From Pycnopodia helianthoides (Eukaryota > Echinodermata > Asteroidea > Forcipulatida > Asteriidae): DNA of 64,000 bases. Shown here piece after piece: positions 47,998-59,770 of this stretch (position 1 is the first letter of the stretch; every line of letters starts with the position of its first letter). The translations under genes were made by a program, and so were the position numbers. The notes under the pieces were generated by a model, which did no database searches, had not been told where the DNA came from, and saw only the letters and a program-made list of their open reading frames with translations. The stretch is from the NCBI GenBank assembly GCA_032158295.1, contig CM063249.1, forward strand, positions 7,083,195 through 7,147,194, read 5' to 3'.

Positions 47998-49219
47998 ACT
48001 CTTTCGAAATTTGTTCTATTTTTGTTGATATCTTATTATCATCCCTTTTTAAAAGTATTTTTCTAAGATGTCGTTCTAAAACAGTTGATTGAAACCTTGC
48101 CAATTAAGATAAGATTATCCCCACTGTGGGGAAATTAAAACTGGCCTTGATTCAAACAGTACAGACAAAAACACTAAAGATCAGAACAATAAACAAACTG
48201 ACAGATAGATTAAGTTGCATGTATTTGAAATTGTGCATAAACAAACATTCTAGGAACAGAAGTTTATTCCTCTAATGAGTTGTCGTACTGAGAATTAGAG
48301 CTGGTGATTAATTTTGTTAACCCGTTTCAATCAGTAGCCTATGCTCATATTTTTTTCTTGAAATTGATGAGAGCATATACTGGTTTAAATGTCTGGGTTT
48401 TGTTATACATGTGATACTTTTCAGAACCACCACGCCTCACTAGAGAGATAATAGTATTGTGTTACTACAAAACTGGACTCACTCTAACTTTGTAAGTCGT
48501 TTCACAACTTTTAATTTCCCTTTTATCCAAATTAGCTGACACTGTAAAATTTATGGTTGAAGTCATGACCAAAAGTTAACTGAGTTTTTGCTGCATTGTA
48601 GAATGCAGTTTTGTAGGAACACCATGAGTCATTTCCCCTCTAGTTCAACTCCTTAATTTGATAAGTAACTAGAACTGTTGATTAGAAACATGACCAATTA
48701 TAGTAAACTTACATTTTGCATCATTCTAAATTGTTTCTGCTGTTTGTTATTCTCCCTCTTAATTCAAAACCTTGCTCCAAGATATCGCTGTAAATTAGTT
48801 TATTGAAACCTTGCTGATAATATGTAATTTATGTTTTGAAACATTGAATCATTTCCATTTTATAATTGAAAAAAAAGAAACACTTTGCGTTTTGCCTAAA
48901 TACATGTTTAGTGTTATATTTTTCTATTGCAAATTAAATGTTTTATAGGACAGAATCCTATTTTATGCCTCATGTCTGAGTTTTGTTTAGTCCTTACTGG
49001 TTTCACTTATTAGCACTCACAGTGCTATCGTTTCGTTTTTAGCACCTAGAAATATGCAGCTGGTTGCACTTGAAGTGCAATAAACTCAACTCTTTTTCAG
49101 TGCTAACAATTAGCACACATGCATGTGCTAAATTAGAACACCGCGTGCAGTCACTATACAAGCACCTGCAGTGCTAAATATTAGCCCTTAAGTGATTTAG
49201 CACTTTGTTTCTTCGAGTG

Positions 49220-51480
49220 TATAAGTAATTATTTAACTAAAACAAATTATCACGAAAAGTCAATAATACTGTAGATTTTATATATAAAAGGTTTAACTTT
49301 GTTATTTGACACTTTCCATATTGTAACAATAAGCTTCCAGAAATGAAAATGGAAGTCTTACCTTCCGTCTGAAAGTTTCGCTGTGTCCCACGAGTACATA
49401 ATTGTGTGAAATATTTAGAGTTTTTCACAGTCTGCCTTGTTGGTGTTTAAGAAGACAACGTCGCATTGGGTCTGGGAATTCTTCAATATACTCAAAACTC
49501 AATGCCCGCGGATGCTTTTTATACTGGGCGCGATGATCACTGAGCAGAGTTATATCCATGCGCGATGCAATTGTCCTTCAACTCAACATGAACACGTGTA
49601 ACTTTATTAGACGTTGCACCCACCCTGTCCAATAGCAGGGTCCCACGGTAGCACTAAAAGCAAGTCTACCGGAGCGTGTATGAAAAACTGATTTTGCGCA
49701 CAAACAATAATTGTGTCCATCACTCGTCGACCATAATAATACTAAGAAGTTTTGAATATTTCTCAGACGAAGGCCACTTTTGGACCCCTACCATGTCTGT
49801 CCTGTATACATAAAAGGTATTTCAATATGGTTTCTTTGTTGGGAAGTGCGTCATCAGCTTTGCAATTGATTTTCTCCATCAAATTATGTGTATGACCTCT
49901 CTGAAAATTGTCCTGTAGTGCGTCCTTGGTATTCGGCTGTGGCATTTTGTGTAAACTACTATTCTAAAAAGCTGTGTTATTGTCAGAAGCCGAGTGCTGT
50001 TTTTCCCTACATGGTGTCTAGCAAGTTGACTCGTTCAAGGTGTTCTAATTTTTGGAAGGTCATTTTAACAATTCAACAGATAAGTTACTAAAAACTGAAA
50101 ATAAACAGGCCTACTTACGTTTACTTTTCGGTAAGTTTATTTGATTTGATTTGGTTTGAATTCAAAAGCCCGAGAAAATTAAAAAGATTTTTCCGATTAA
50201 TTTTGAAACTAATTTAGCTTTTATCATTGGTCGGAGAATTTTTTTTAATGGTAGCGTTCACCCCAAAATCAAAACAGATTTAAGAGGTCATCCTCAAAAT
50301 GGCGGTACCGGTTACTTGAACTAAACACAAGTTAGGCGGCTTGAAAACGAAAAGGTTATAGCTATTACTGTGCAGAAACTGGTAAATGGAAGAGGTATTT
50401 CAACTATTGGTTATTTAGAGCTAATAAAAATAATCTGGGTTGGTATGTCCTTACTAAATCTAAAGATACATCAAACACCAAGGCTTCTACAGGGAAATTG
50501 TTCAAGCTTTTCGAGGGCAACGCGGGAAGGACCTAACATGTGTATCACTTGTAAACAAGCAGCTGGTTGCATTCCACTGTGGAACATTAGTGTTGGCGAT
50601 GGCAGGAATCGGCAATGTACAATTGAATGTTCTTAAGAATAGAGGGGATTACGCACTCAGCGGTGGTCACATACCTACGGTCAAGGAGATGACCGATGAA
50701 TAAATAATAATAGCAGGTCTGGCGATGCGAAAGGGCATGTCCAAGAAAGTGAAACCTATAAGCCAGGGTAGGGCAGGCCCTCCTATACAATCATGTTAGT
50801 CACATTTTGGAAATCAGGGACTACAAGAAGAGGAGCAAACAATATGTTCCGGTAAGTAACATGACTGCTAAATTGGTTTATATTCATCTATAAACCAAGA
50901 CCTGCACCGACACCGACAGCAGAACTAAAATGGGAAACCAGTTTTAACAGAACAACTAGGCTTATCTTTGATATCATTTGCGCAAAAGGGACAAACAAAC
51001 TCATCAACCATGAAGATAGAGACCTGTGGTATAAAATCAAGCTCAACATTTTGGTATAAAATCAAGCACGGAATTCTGCCTAATTGTTCAAAGATTGTGG
51101 TAGGATATCCTATGGTTGTTTTAACATCTCCTTGTGTAAAACTGTTTTAAACTCTGTAATTCCACATCAAACGATGACGTGGTTTGTGTAAGTGCATATG
51201 CAACCATCGTTTGGGCTTTGCATGATGTTTTCGATACGGTTTCAACGCGCTTATAATATATTTTTGGGAACAGGCATGGTAATGGTAAATTTGTGAATTG
51301 CAAGACCCAATTATCTAGCACCTTGTGAATGTTTGAAATGTGCTTTTGGCGCAATCTGCTGTTACTACATGCCAGAAACATTGGTGCCATTCACGGGACA
51401 GCTTTATATATCCCGCTCTTAGATGTCTCAGACATTCTATTATGTCTGACAAGCACTGAGTCCCGATGGGGGGGAAAACA
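49220..51480. other. No gene recognised
   Basis: Intergenic AT-rich DNA with only short unsupported frames. Confidence 0.35.
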
Positions 51481-51545
51481 ACAGAAATAGGCTTTACAAC
51501 TTGGGTGGAATTCGAACCCGTGACACCAACATTGTTGAGCAGATA
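51481..51545 (-). mobile_element. Possible tRNA-derived SINE head fragment
   Basis: The minus strand has GTCACGGGTTCGAATTCCACCC, a good B box, followed by CATCGGGACTCAGTGCTTGT. The A box is not clear, so the call is weak. Confidence 0.3.
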
Positions 51546-51709
51546 TTATAGAGAAGAATGTCAACTTTGTAATGTGGGGTGGTGGGTCCAAATCCCCTCA
51601 TTATGCTCCGCTCTTCCCGTTACTTGATAATAAAAGTTAAACAAAAACCAAAAAAATTGTAACGCTTTGCATTTCACCTAGACATCACAAGGCGAGAATT
51701 ATCAATAAC

Positions 51710-52550
51710 AATTATCAAGTGATAACAAAGTGATTCTTATGAAAGTAGGCTTTCAAAGAAGTTTTAAAAATTTCAAGGGTATCAGCAAACCAGATTGCCG
51801 TCGGCAGACCATTCCACAAATATTTGGGGCAAATCTTGGGGCAAATATTGTTAATGAACGATTGCCGTAATATTTAGTTTTGCCAAGTGGCTGCTTTAAT
51901 TACAAAACCGCACTAGAGGTATCGAGCGCCGAGTGCGTGCGGTTGATATGACACCTAGTAGCTCAAAAAGATAATCTGGGCCCAAAGTTCATAGAGCTGC
52001 TTAAGCACAAAAAGTAACTCCGCACAACAAAATTAAGCTTACCAGAATAAGATTACCAGCCACACAACCATGTCACAAGTAGAATTTGTGACTGGTATCC
52101 TTCTCATTTCTGCCTTGCAAAAAATTGTTAAGTAATACTTTTTGCTTAACCATCTCTATGGAATTGCGCCCTTGAGCTATTCTCTTTAGAATCTTGTAAC
52201 CCGACACAACATTTTCAATTCCAAACGCTTAATTACTGGAGGCCCATGTAAACTATTCAGCTCTGGAGTACTATGCTCAAATTTGTTTATCCTATAGTGA
52301 CGAGGCGTGCAGAAGGATTTTTGAATGACCAGCAATGTCCTCAATTTGAACTCTGCAAGAAGGCCAACAAGCAAACTGTTGCAATAATCAAGTTCGAAGG
52401 TAATAATAGCTTCGATTAATTTCTCAGATGAATTTGCATAAGAGGCTGATTCGCAAAGCTTTGTCCCGATGCGTAACATAACCCCCAAGGTCGCGGACTT
52501 CTGGAAGAGAATGAACACTAACTTCCCCCACCTGCACCAAACTTTTCTCT
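51710..52550 (-). pseudogene. Degenerate CR1/L2-like non-LTR retrotransposon, RT C-terminus
   Basis: The minus strand encodes ELDYCNSLLVGLLAEFKLR, LLVIQKS, HSTPELNSLHGPPVIKRLEL and KMLCRVTRF (52518-52186). Beyond an inserted MITE it continues with PDYLFELLGVIS, RTHSALDTSS, LWNGLPTAIW and TLEIFKTSLKAYF (to about 51715). These are the conserved C-terminal blocks of CR1/L2-type ORF2 proteins (DYCNSLL, LHWLPV, APxLWNSLP, FKxxLKTxLF). The RT palm is absent and the frames are broken. Confidence 0.75.
51978..52172. mobile_element. MITE family A copy inserted in a CR1-like pseudogene
   Basis: GGGCCCAAAGTTCATAGAGC to CATCTCTATGGAATTGCGCC. CR1-like coding blocks flank it on both sides, so it inserted after the retrotransposon. 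Confidence 0.8.
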
Positions 52551-53577
52551 AAAGACAGGCTACGCTAGCCCAGTCCCTTGCCCGGATAATTTCTAACTGC
52601 ATATTTCTTAAGTGTTTTGCCTAGGTCTTCGAAGTAATTTTTTTTTAACTCATTGATTTTCATTAAATGTCGAGGAATCCGATGAGGAATAGACGAACAT
52701 CAATTCAACTCCATCCAGAACAATGCGTTTTTGTTATATACTTTTTTGCAAAATCGTTTTTAAATTGATTGTTTTACCTGTTCTTGTCAGACTTTCTCAT
52801 TTGATGGGTTGGGACACGGCTGATTTCTTTTGTCCGCATACAATCTCGTATTTCTCCACTGCGATTACTTAATAAAGTTAACCTGAATAAATAAATTATG
52901 TGAGTAATGGGATTGCTATCAGTGACTCAGTAAATGATATAAATACAAACCACTGTCTCTCCGCCGGCTTAAAAACTTGAAAAGTCGTAATTCGAAAAGG
53001 GCATGCATTGTAAATGGGGACGCTTTATAGTGACGTCAAGTGCATACAGACTATATAACGTAAAATGGTTCCTCTTAGTTGGGGCTAAAAATGAATGGAA
53101 TCGATTTGGTGGATCGGGAATGCAATAACAATGAAGAGAATATTGCTTAGGATCAGATGCATGAACGGGGGGAGGAAATGAAATAAGTCAGGAATAGTTC
53201 AATGAAAACCAAAAACGATCGCCGAGTTGTTTTCACTCTATTTTATCTCTTTCTCACAATGATTGAGCTCTCTTCTCTTTATGCAAACAAAAAACCATTT
53301 CAACTTTTCAAAAATTTAAAAAGCATTCAGACTAAGACTGACGTACCTTTGTGCCCTAAAGGCCAAGGCAGATTGGTTTGTTCATCATTGTTTACAGCAA
53401 AGAAAAGTCCGGACTTTCATTTTTTTTATTTTCCACGGCAGAATCGATTTTGAGGGTCACCACGATTTATTCGCATTTTCGTGTTTAATCTAATGCGACT
53501 TATGCATTTTATGGACAACTAAAACCGTGTGTTTTAAAAGGAAAGTGACGTCATCGTTTTTGATAGAGTGTGCTCAT

Positions 53578-53634
53578 TTGCCCCCGCCCCAGCCCCCGCC
53601 CCCGCCCCCGCCCCCGCCCCCGCCCCCGCCCCCC
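53578..53634 (+). repeat. (CCCCCG)n hexanucleotide tract
   Basis: About eight GCCCCC units. The minus strand is runs of five G separated by C, which could form G-quadruplexes. This is a sharp GC island in AT-rich DNA. Confidence 0.9.
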
Positions 53635-53845
53635 GGTTAATAATCGTACGAGAATACTTTAGATCTAATGCACTCGCTTGTTTAGTCATCCATCTTGTTA
53701 ATGATTCATATCTTTATTCGTCCAAAAAGAAAGACATGCACAAAACCACAGAACATCATTTATCAGAAAAGTGAATACAGAGTTACACGCTTTAAGCACA
53801 TGTACAACATTTGGTGATTTTCAAAGACTAGTATCCGCACGAAAT

Positions 53846-54226
53846 GTTAAAGACACTGGACACTATTGGTAATTGTCAAAGACCAGTCTTCTCACTTGGT
53901 GTATCTCAACATATGGATAAAATAACAAACCTGTAAAAACTTGAGCTCAATTGGTTGTCGAAGTTGCGAGATAACTATGAAAGAAAAAACACCCTTGTCA
54001 CACGAAGTTGTGTGCTTTCAGATGGTTGATTTCGAGACCTCAAATTCGAATTCTGAAAACAAATTCGTGGAAAATTACTTCTTTCTCGAAAACTATGTCA
54101 CTTCAGAGGGAGCCGTTTCTCACAATGTTTTATACTCTAAACCTCTCCCCATTACTCGTTACCAAGTAAGGTTTTATGCTAATAATTATTTTGAGTAATT
54201 ACCAATAGTATCCACTGCCTTTAAGC
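53846..54226. mobile_element. MITE family C copy, about 380 bp
   Basis: TTAAAGACACTGGACACTAT to ACCAATAGTATCCACTGCCT then TTAAG. It contains TCACACGAAGTTGTGTGC and AGAGGGAGCCGTTTCTCAC. Confidence 0.85.
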
Positions 54227-54230
54227 TTAA

Positions 54231-54300
54231 TCGGTCTTCGGACTCATGAGAAAATAGTGAAAAACCCCATTACATGTTTTCACTGTTTTCAAACATCAAG
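54231..54300 (-). mobile_element. MITE family E, first half, split by the retrotransposon
   Basis: CTCATGAGAAAATAGTGAAA then AACCCCATTACATG matches the 30030-30080 part of the 29910-30300 copy, in the same orientation as the second half at 56215-56336. Confidence 0.6.
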
Positions 54301-54329
54301 TTTTGGACACGCGCAATAAAGACTTATTG

Positions 54330-56150
54330 GTTTATGGTTTATGTTTTATTTATTTAAAAATATCATAGCAGCATACAGCTGAATTGCGACATAATTTACA
54401 TTCATTTAAAAACGTTACAATGAAAAAAAGAACATTATGAAAAGCGAAAAAAGGAAAACGTGGGGTAACCAAATGTTAAGAATGTATCTACAATAAAGAA
54501 AATACATATACATATATGAAAACAGTATAAATATATAAGTACAAAAGTAGAGAACAGTAATAGGTGGAACAGTAATTTAAGTGTTCAGGAACCTGGTGAG
54601 GTAGGGCAAGGGACTGTTACGAAACCTGTTCGTTTTGCATTTAAAAAAGCCAAACTTGGGTTTTTCACGTATAGTTGCATTGTCGAGTTGTACTCTGGCA
54701 CAGGGAACCATCCTGAAAATCTCATTGAGATGCTCGCCTTTTCTGCAAATTGGCGGCAGATTTGGTCTCTTCTAGACTGGAGTGAGTCCAGTTGAAGAGT
54801 GGCCAAAGCGTCAGAGTATGGTGTATAATCCTTAGAGGGGATGCAGTGACAGACACGCTTCTGGATTTTCTCGAGGCGGCTCACCTGCCTCTGGGTAAGG
54901 CCAGCATTCCAGACCGGGGCTGCGTATTCGAGTACTGGCCGAATACAGCCTTTGTATACCGTAAGCAGCTCTTCGGAGACTAGTCCAGCCTCATTCAACT
55001 TCCTCAGCATGAATAACTTTTTGTTGGCCTTACTGTACATTGCATCAACTTGGCCCTCTCATTTGGGATTTTGTTCAATAATCACACCAAATAATTTGAC
55101 CTTGTCCACAATGGCAAGTTTCTGGTCAGAGATACGAACATCCACGTCAGGGGTGGGTTTTCTGCCAAAGTACACCTGCATGACCTGACATTTTGATGGG
55201 TTTAGTTTTAGTTTGGTACCGATGGTCCATTGATACAAGCAGTCCAGACTTTCTTTGATGTTACCTGGACTGCCGTAACTTCTGCTCTCACTCAATGTCA
55301 GGTCATCAACGTACTTCTATACATGGACATTCGCATCCCTGACTTCCACCAGGGCACTGTTGATGATACAAAGAAAGATAATTTGAGCCAAAATTGTTCC
55401 CTGTGGGACTCCACCAAATAAAGTAATGCAGTCAGAGAGGGTTTGTTTATATTTAACTCTTTGCTTTCTACCAGTAATGAAGTCAACACCCACTGCGTGA
55501 TATTGGGCGACACACCCTTGCTCAAAAGGCTGGAAAAGGCTATGTTGTGATCAATAACGTCAAAAGCCTTTGAGAAATCAGTTAGTACAAGAGTACTGAT
55601 GTTGCCTGGTTTCTCAGCTTCCGATACTAATTGGTGGTAGACATCAATCAGGCTATGTGTGGTTGACATACCCCTCCGGTTTCCGTACTGTCTGTCATCA
55701 ATATGAGGTTGAATTGATTTTATCAAATATTTGGCTACACGACCTTCAGCAATTTTTGCTAAACTTGGAGTCAATGAAATTGGCCTAAGTTTCTCAATTG
55801 AAGGGGGGTCTGTTTGGGTACAGGGATGACATTGGCAATTTTCCATTGATTTGGAACGATGCCCTGCACAAGAGCGGTGTTAATGATATCAGTTACATGA
55901 GAACTGAGCTCGTATGCAAATTCCTTTAACACCTTCTGAGGAACATTGTCAGGCCCTCCGGCTTTAGAAACAGAAACCTTCTTCAAATCCTCATAAATGT
56001 CCCACGGCTGGAACTGGGGAGGTGGCTCATTACTTAGCTCATCTAACCTGATTGGTTGTTGCACCGGGGAAAAACTAGCCAAGTGTTGATTTATAGCATT
56101 AGCAACAGCAGCATGATCACTAGGATCAGATTTGTTCATACTGGCAAATG
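54330..56150 (-). pseudogene. Degenerate 5'-truncated non-LTR retrotransposon (reverse transcriptase)
   Basis: Conserved RT blocks appear in order on the minus strand, in shifting frames: GGPDNVPQKVLKEF, LRPISLTPSLAKIAEG, QYGNRRGMSTTHSLID, LVLTDFSKAFDVIDH (palm), GGVPQGTILAQIIFL, KYVDDLTLSE (catalytic YVDD at 55302-55313), LKLNPSKCQVM and the thumb/C-terminal LEYAAPVWNAGLT...LEKIQKRVCHC. At least two frameshifts, and a TAG just before the YVDD block, inactivate it. The endonuclease half is missing, as in typical 5' truncation. The 3' end carries AATAAATAAAAC- and ATAAACCAATAA-like tails. CR1/Jockey-like by block layout; the clade is not resolved. Confidence 0.85.
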
Positions 56151-56214
56151 ATCTTATTTCCTTATGTCACCTTCCCGGTTCAGTCCTTATTGTTTTACTC
56201 TTTTCCTAAAAACT

Positions 56215-56336
56215 ATAGCATTTCAAGCAAACAATTTCAAGGGAAGTTTTCCACCGTGACCATCTTTATACCATGTAAGTTATGTGCAAATCTGTGAACA
56301 TTTATATTTTCAATCTTACCAATGTTGTACACACCC
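56215..56336 (-). mobile_element. MITE family E, second half, split by the retrotransposon
   Basis: ATTTCAAGGGAAGTTTTCCA, then ACCATGTAAGTTATGTGCAA and ATCTGTGAACA match the 30180-30250 part of the inverted copy, in order. Confidence 0.6.
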
Positions 56337-56564
56337 CGCTATAATAGAAAAGAGGCAAAACTCTGAAATGCTAATGTAGGACATGTGAGTTGTCATAAAA
56401 TTGTTATGATCACTCCACTTATTGTTGTGTTTTTGTGTGATACGTTTTTGAACGTACACTTTTTAGTGTTTTTTTTTTCCTTTTTTTCTTTAAACGCGCC
56501 TTGCATTCTAAACATGATTAGCACTCACTATCTAGGAACCCTGAACACATCCACTCTATTAAAG

Positions 56565-56702
56565 GTGTCACAGGGGTAATATAAACATGTCACAGGGGTA
56601 AGCATGTCACAGGGGTAAGCATGTCACAGTGGTAAACATGTCACAGGGGTAAACATGTCACAGGGGTAAACATGTCACAGGGGTAAACACGTCACAGGGG
56701 GA
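56565..56702 (+). repeat. 17-bp tandem array (CATGTCACAGGGGTAAA), about eight units
   Basis: The central units are nearly identical; the first and last are degenerate. Confidence 0.9.
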
Positions 56703-57078
56703 ACGCAAAATCTATTCATGGCTCAGGGTAAACGTGTAACAGAAATGCACAATCTAAACAATTTTGAGGGGGCAAACGTGTTCTAAAAAAGTGGGTTTAT
56801 ACATGTACAAGCAAGGCGTTTAGAAATGTGCTTAATATCCTAAACACAGTTTTTACAGTGTGAGTGGTCACATAATATTTTAAGAAAACAATGATTATTG
56901 GTCAAGTTTTTATCAGGGATGTTCTGCTCCGTCATTAACTGATTTACAAACAGTTTTTCATGTTTAAATGGCACGTAGTATAAATTAGACAGAAATATTT
57001 CTTGTGACATTTGGTACATGCTTATAAAGAGTAAATTTTAAGATTCAAAAAATCTCTCGAGTGCTTCGTGACACGTTT

Positions 57079-57168
57079 ATGTATATTCCTTTGAAAAATT
57101 GCATTTTCCAAAGTACACCAAAAATGTATATTCCTTTGAAAAATTGCATTTTCCAAAGTACACCAAAA
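57079..57168 (+). repeat. Perfect 45-bp tandem duplication
   Basis: 57079-57123 and 57124-57168 are identical by eye, implying a recent event. Confidence 0.9.
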
Positions 57169-57529
57169 GTGTGGTAAGTCACGTATCTCGAACCATGGTC
57201 GTACAGTGTGTCAAAAAAAAGTTTTTTATTGGAACTGCCAGTTTGTGGTTTTTTGGTTGGTTTTCCTCCAAAATACTCTATGAAAGAGTTTTGACTGGAG
57301 GCAGTCGTCTGCCTCCAGTAAGTCAATGCCAATCAATTATAAGCAGACCCGCATGGCTATACAAAGCAAGATAAGCGGGGTGTTAACAATGGGTAAATAT
57401 GAAACTGTTCTCTGAAATGGCTGTTTCAATAACGTTACTGGTTCGGGTACGCCACGTTATTGTATTGACTCTTCTTCTTTGTTGTAACCAGACACACAGA
57501 AAATAGGGCTCTTTGTGTGGAGCCCATTA

Positions 57530-58046
57530 TTGAAGTAAAAAGGGGACTACCAGGGTAAAATCCCGAGAGTCAAACTGGGTTGTTTTTTTCACGGTGGCTG
57601 ATTCACCTTCAAAGAAAAACCAGAATGTGGAGGTTTTTTTAATGACTTACCTGGAAATAACCAAAGGGGAAAATGTCGTCAGTCAGTATGATAACCAGTT
57701 CCACTCATTGTTGAAGTAAAATGGGACTACAAGGGTGAAATCCCGAGAGTCGAACTGGGGTGTTTTTCTCACGGTGGCTGATTTCTGCCAACAGCAAAAA
57801 AACAAAATTCTGAACGTCGTTTTAAGGCCCTAATGCGGTTGCAGTTCCAGTTTAGTTATTAGGCCTATACACACCTTCAAAGTAAAAATGGGACTACCAG
57901 GGTAAAACCCCGAGAGTCAAACTGGGGTGTTTTTTTCAAGGTGGCTGATTCACCTTCAAAGAAAAAACAGAATGTGGAGAGTTTTTTTAATCACTTCTGG
58001 AAATAACAAAAGGGGAAAATGTCGTAAATCATTATGATAACCAGTT
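57530..58046 (+). repeat. Three diverged direct repeats of about 85-170 bp
   Basis: Each copy contains GGGACTAC.AGGGT.AAA, CCCGAGAGTC.AACTGGG and ACGGTGGCTGATT. Copies 1 (57530-57700) and 3 (57879-58046) also share CAGAATGTGGAG and GGGGAAAATGTCGT...ATGATAACCAGTT; copy 2 (57701-57785) is truncated. Confidence 0.75.
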
Positions 58047-58524
58047 AGAGGGGGCAAATGCCCCCAATTAATGTCTGTGCCCCTATCCCTATCATCGTTT
58101 GTGCGGAGTTTGATGCCTTTTTCCCCGCAAACGTTATAAAAAAAAAGTCAAATTGTGACGGCACTACTGTTTTAAGTAAGGACGGACAAATAAAAAAAGA
58201 AAGATTAGATAATGAGCTCATTATGGCCCGACTTCCTTTTGCCCCGTAAAACCCCGGGGGGAAATGAAGAATTACCCCGAGTTACCGATTGTTTAATTTT
58301 GAATTCCTCCTTTATGGTTTCAATGTATTTAAAAAAATATTGTTATATTTACACGCAGACGCTGTTTTTGGTTTTACATTCATGTCAAATTATCGTTTAA
58401 AAAACAGTAAATGGAATATCGGGAGCGCTGAAAAGGTGTTTGTAAGAGAAATGCAAACGGTAACTACAGTTTGAATTGGCCAGAAGTTACCCTCCTTTAA
58501 TATTTTACAATTGTTTCATTGCTA

Positions 58525-58655
58525 GTTATAACGCCATCAATTTAGGGCGTTATAACGCCAAAATAGGGCGTTATAAAGCCATTTAGGGTGTTATAACGTC
58601 ATAATAGGGCGTTCAATGGCGTTATAACGCAAAATTTTGCACTATAACGCCGTAC
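58525..58655 (+). repeat. Array of GGCGTTATAACGCC palindromes
   Basis: Five to six units of about 22-26 bp are built around GGGCGTTATAACGCC, whose core GCGTTATAACGC is a perfect 12-bp palindrome. Several units have single changes (TTATAAAGCC, TTATAACGTC, CACTATAACGCC). No ORF is present. Confidence 0.8.
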
Positions 58656-58886
58656 TGAAATAGTATAAGTTTTGTTATTGGCGGAAATTGGCCACCGTAA
58701 TAAGCAGTTGTTACTCTCAGGGATTCACCCTGGCCGTCCCGTTTTACTTCAATGGCGGCTATTTTCTGTGTCTCCGGTTTTCACAAAAGGGTCAAGGCAA
58801 GGCATGCAAGTTACAATAACAAGAAGGTCATGTTTGGGAACGTAGAGGGTCATTTTGAATGACCATTCTTCTCTTAGTATCTATTT

Positions 58887-58963
58887 GTGACAACACCGTC
58901 ACGGTGTTAATTTTACCAATTATATAGTAATGGAGATAACTAACACCATGGCGGTGTTGTCAC
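58887..58963. repeat. Hairpin GTGACAACACCG...CGGTGTTGTCAC
   Basis: The arms GTGACAACACCGTCACGGTG and complement pair with two mismatches around an AT-rich loop. The inner sequence repeats AACACCG in both orientations. Confidence 0.8.
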
Positions 58964-59027
58964 ATATTGACACGAAGGGAATGAATAACATCCCAACTTT
59001 ACAGTGTATTATAACTGCAAAATACAT

Positions 59028-59056
59028 GTATATTCGGTTTGTGGTAACACCATGTC
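59028..59056 (+). repeat. Repeat family F terminal fragment
   Basis: TGTATATTCGGTTTGTGGTA then ACACCATGT; inverted relative to the copy at 59557-59770. Confidence 0.5.
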
Positions 59057-59556
59057 AGGGCTTGCCCTTAATTTTTTCTGAGAGTAGCCCACCGGGCAAG
59101 TAAATTGTGTTTTATACTAGCCCGCAGAAATTTTTACTAGCCCGAGAAAATATGTTTGGAAAAAACATAACCATTAAATCAGGTTTAATGTTCTTATTGA
59201 CTACTGAGAAGGTTGAGTGACTTTTGTCCATGGCTAGAAATCATTGTTGCTGCGTTTTCTCGCTTGTTTGGTGACGGATTTTGGATTTTTAACGGTGGAC
59301 ATTTACCGCCACATGTTGCAGCCCGGTAGTAAAAATTCTCTGTGAACACGTTTTAGTTGCTTGTACTCGCTGTCACAACACACGCATAAGATGGTGCGGT
59401 TACGGTTATTTTTGTAAACTTGTTACCCTTTCTGAAACGGTCGGTTAACCGTCCGTTTCAGACACAAAATTTAGGGTTTAAAAAATAATAATTTACGCAA
59501 CCGAAACATTGCGTCTTCATAACACTAACACTACAGCATTTTGACTTGGCACAACC

Positions 59557-59770
59557 ACGATTATGTTTTTGGAGAACTTGTCTTGCTATAATATTCTACT
59601 GCCGCGGAGTAGATTTTTTGAACTCGGGAGACCTCTTAGTTCTGAAAAGAATTGTCCAATTAGCAAGACAAGTTCTCTCAAGAACTTAATCAACACAGCA
59701 AAGTAGATATAAATATACACATGTTGTTACCGCAAACCGAAGATACGTTGATACCTCACCATGCAATGCC
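59557..59770 (-). repeat. Repeat family F copy
   Basis: AGAACTTGTCTTGCTATAAT and its inverse AGCAAGACAAGTTCTCTC flank CTACTGCCGCGGAGTAGAT. It ends CTCACCATGCAATGCCTCGA. Confidence 0.6.

Larger units (their letters stand above)
45234..49219. mobile_element. Putative CACTA/EnSpm-type DNA transposon with nested insertions
   Basis: The left end starts CACTCTAAAAACTGAAGTGC and the right end, reverse-complemented, starts CACTCGAAGAAACAAAGTGC. The two 25-bp termini agree at about 20 positions and both continue into GTGCTAAAT. Both subterminal regions (45234-45390 and 49012-49219) are crowded with GTGCTA/TAGCAC motifs in both orientations, the classic layout of CACTA elements. Inside lie a family F fragment, the Penelope-like fragment and an uncharacterised ORF. 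No clean 3-bp target duplication is visible (ATT against TAT) and no transposase was recognised, so the call is tentative. Confidence 0.5.

Noticed and set aside
58523..58660. A CRISPR-like array
   Set aside because: The units are palindromic, with spacers under 15 bp that resemble one another, and the genome is eukaryotic.
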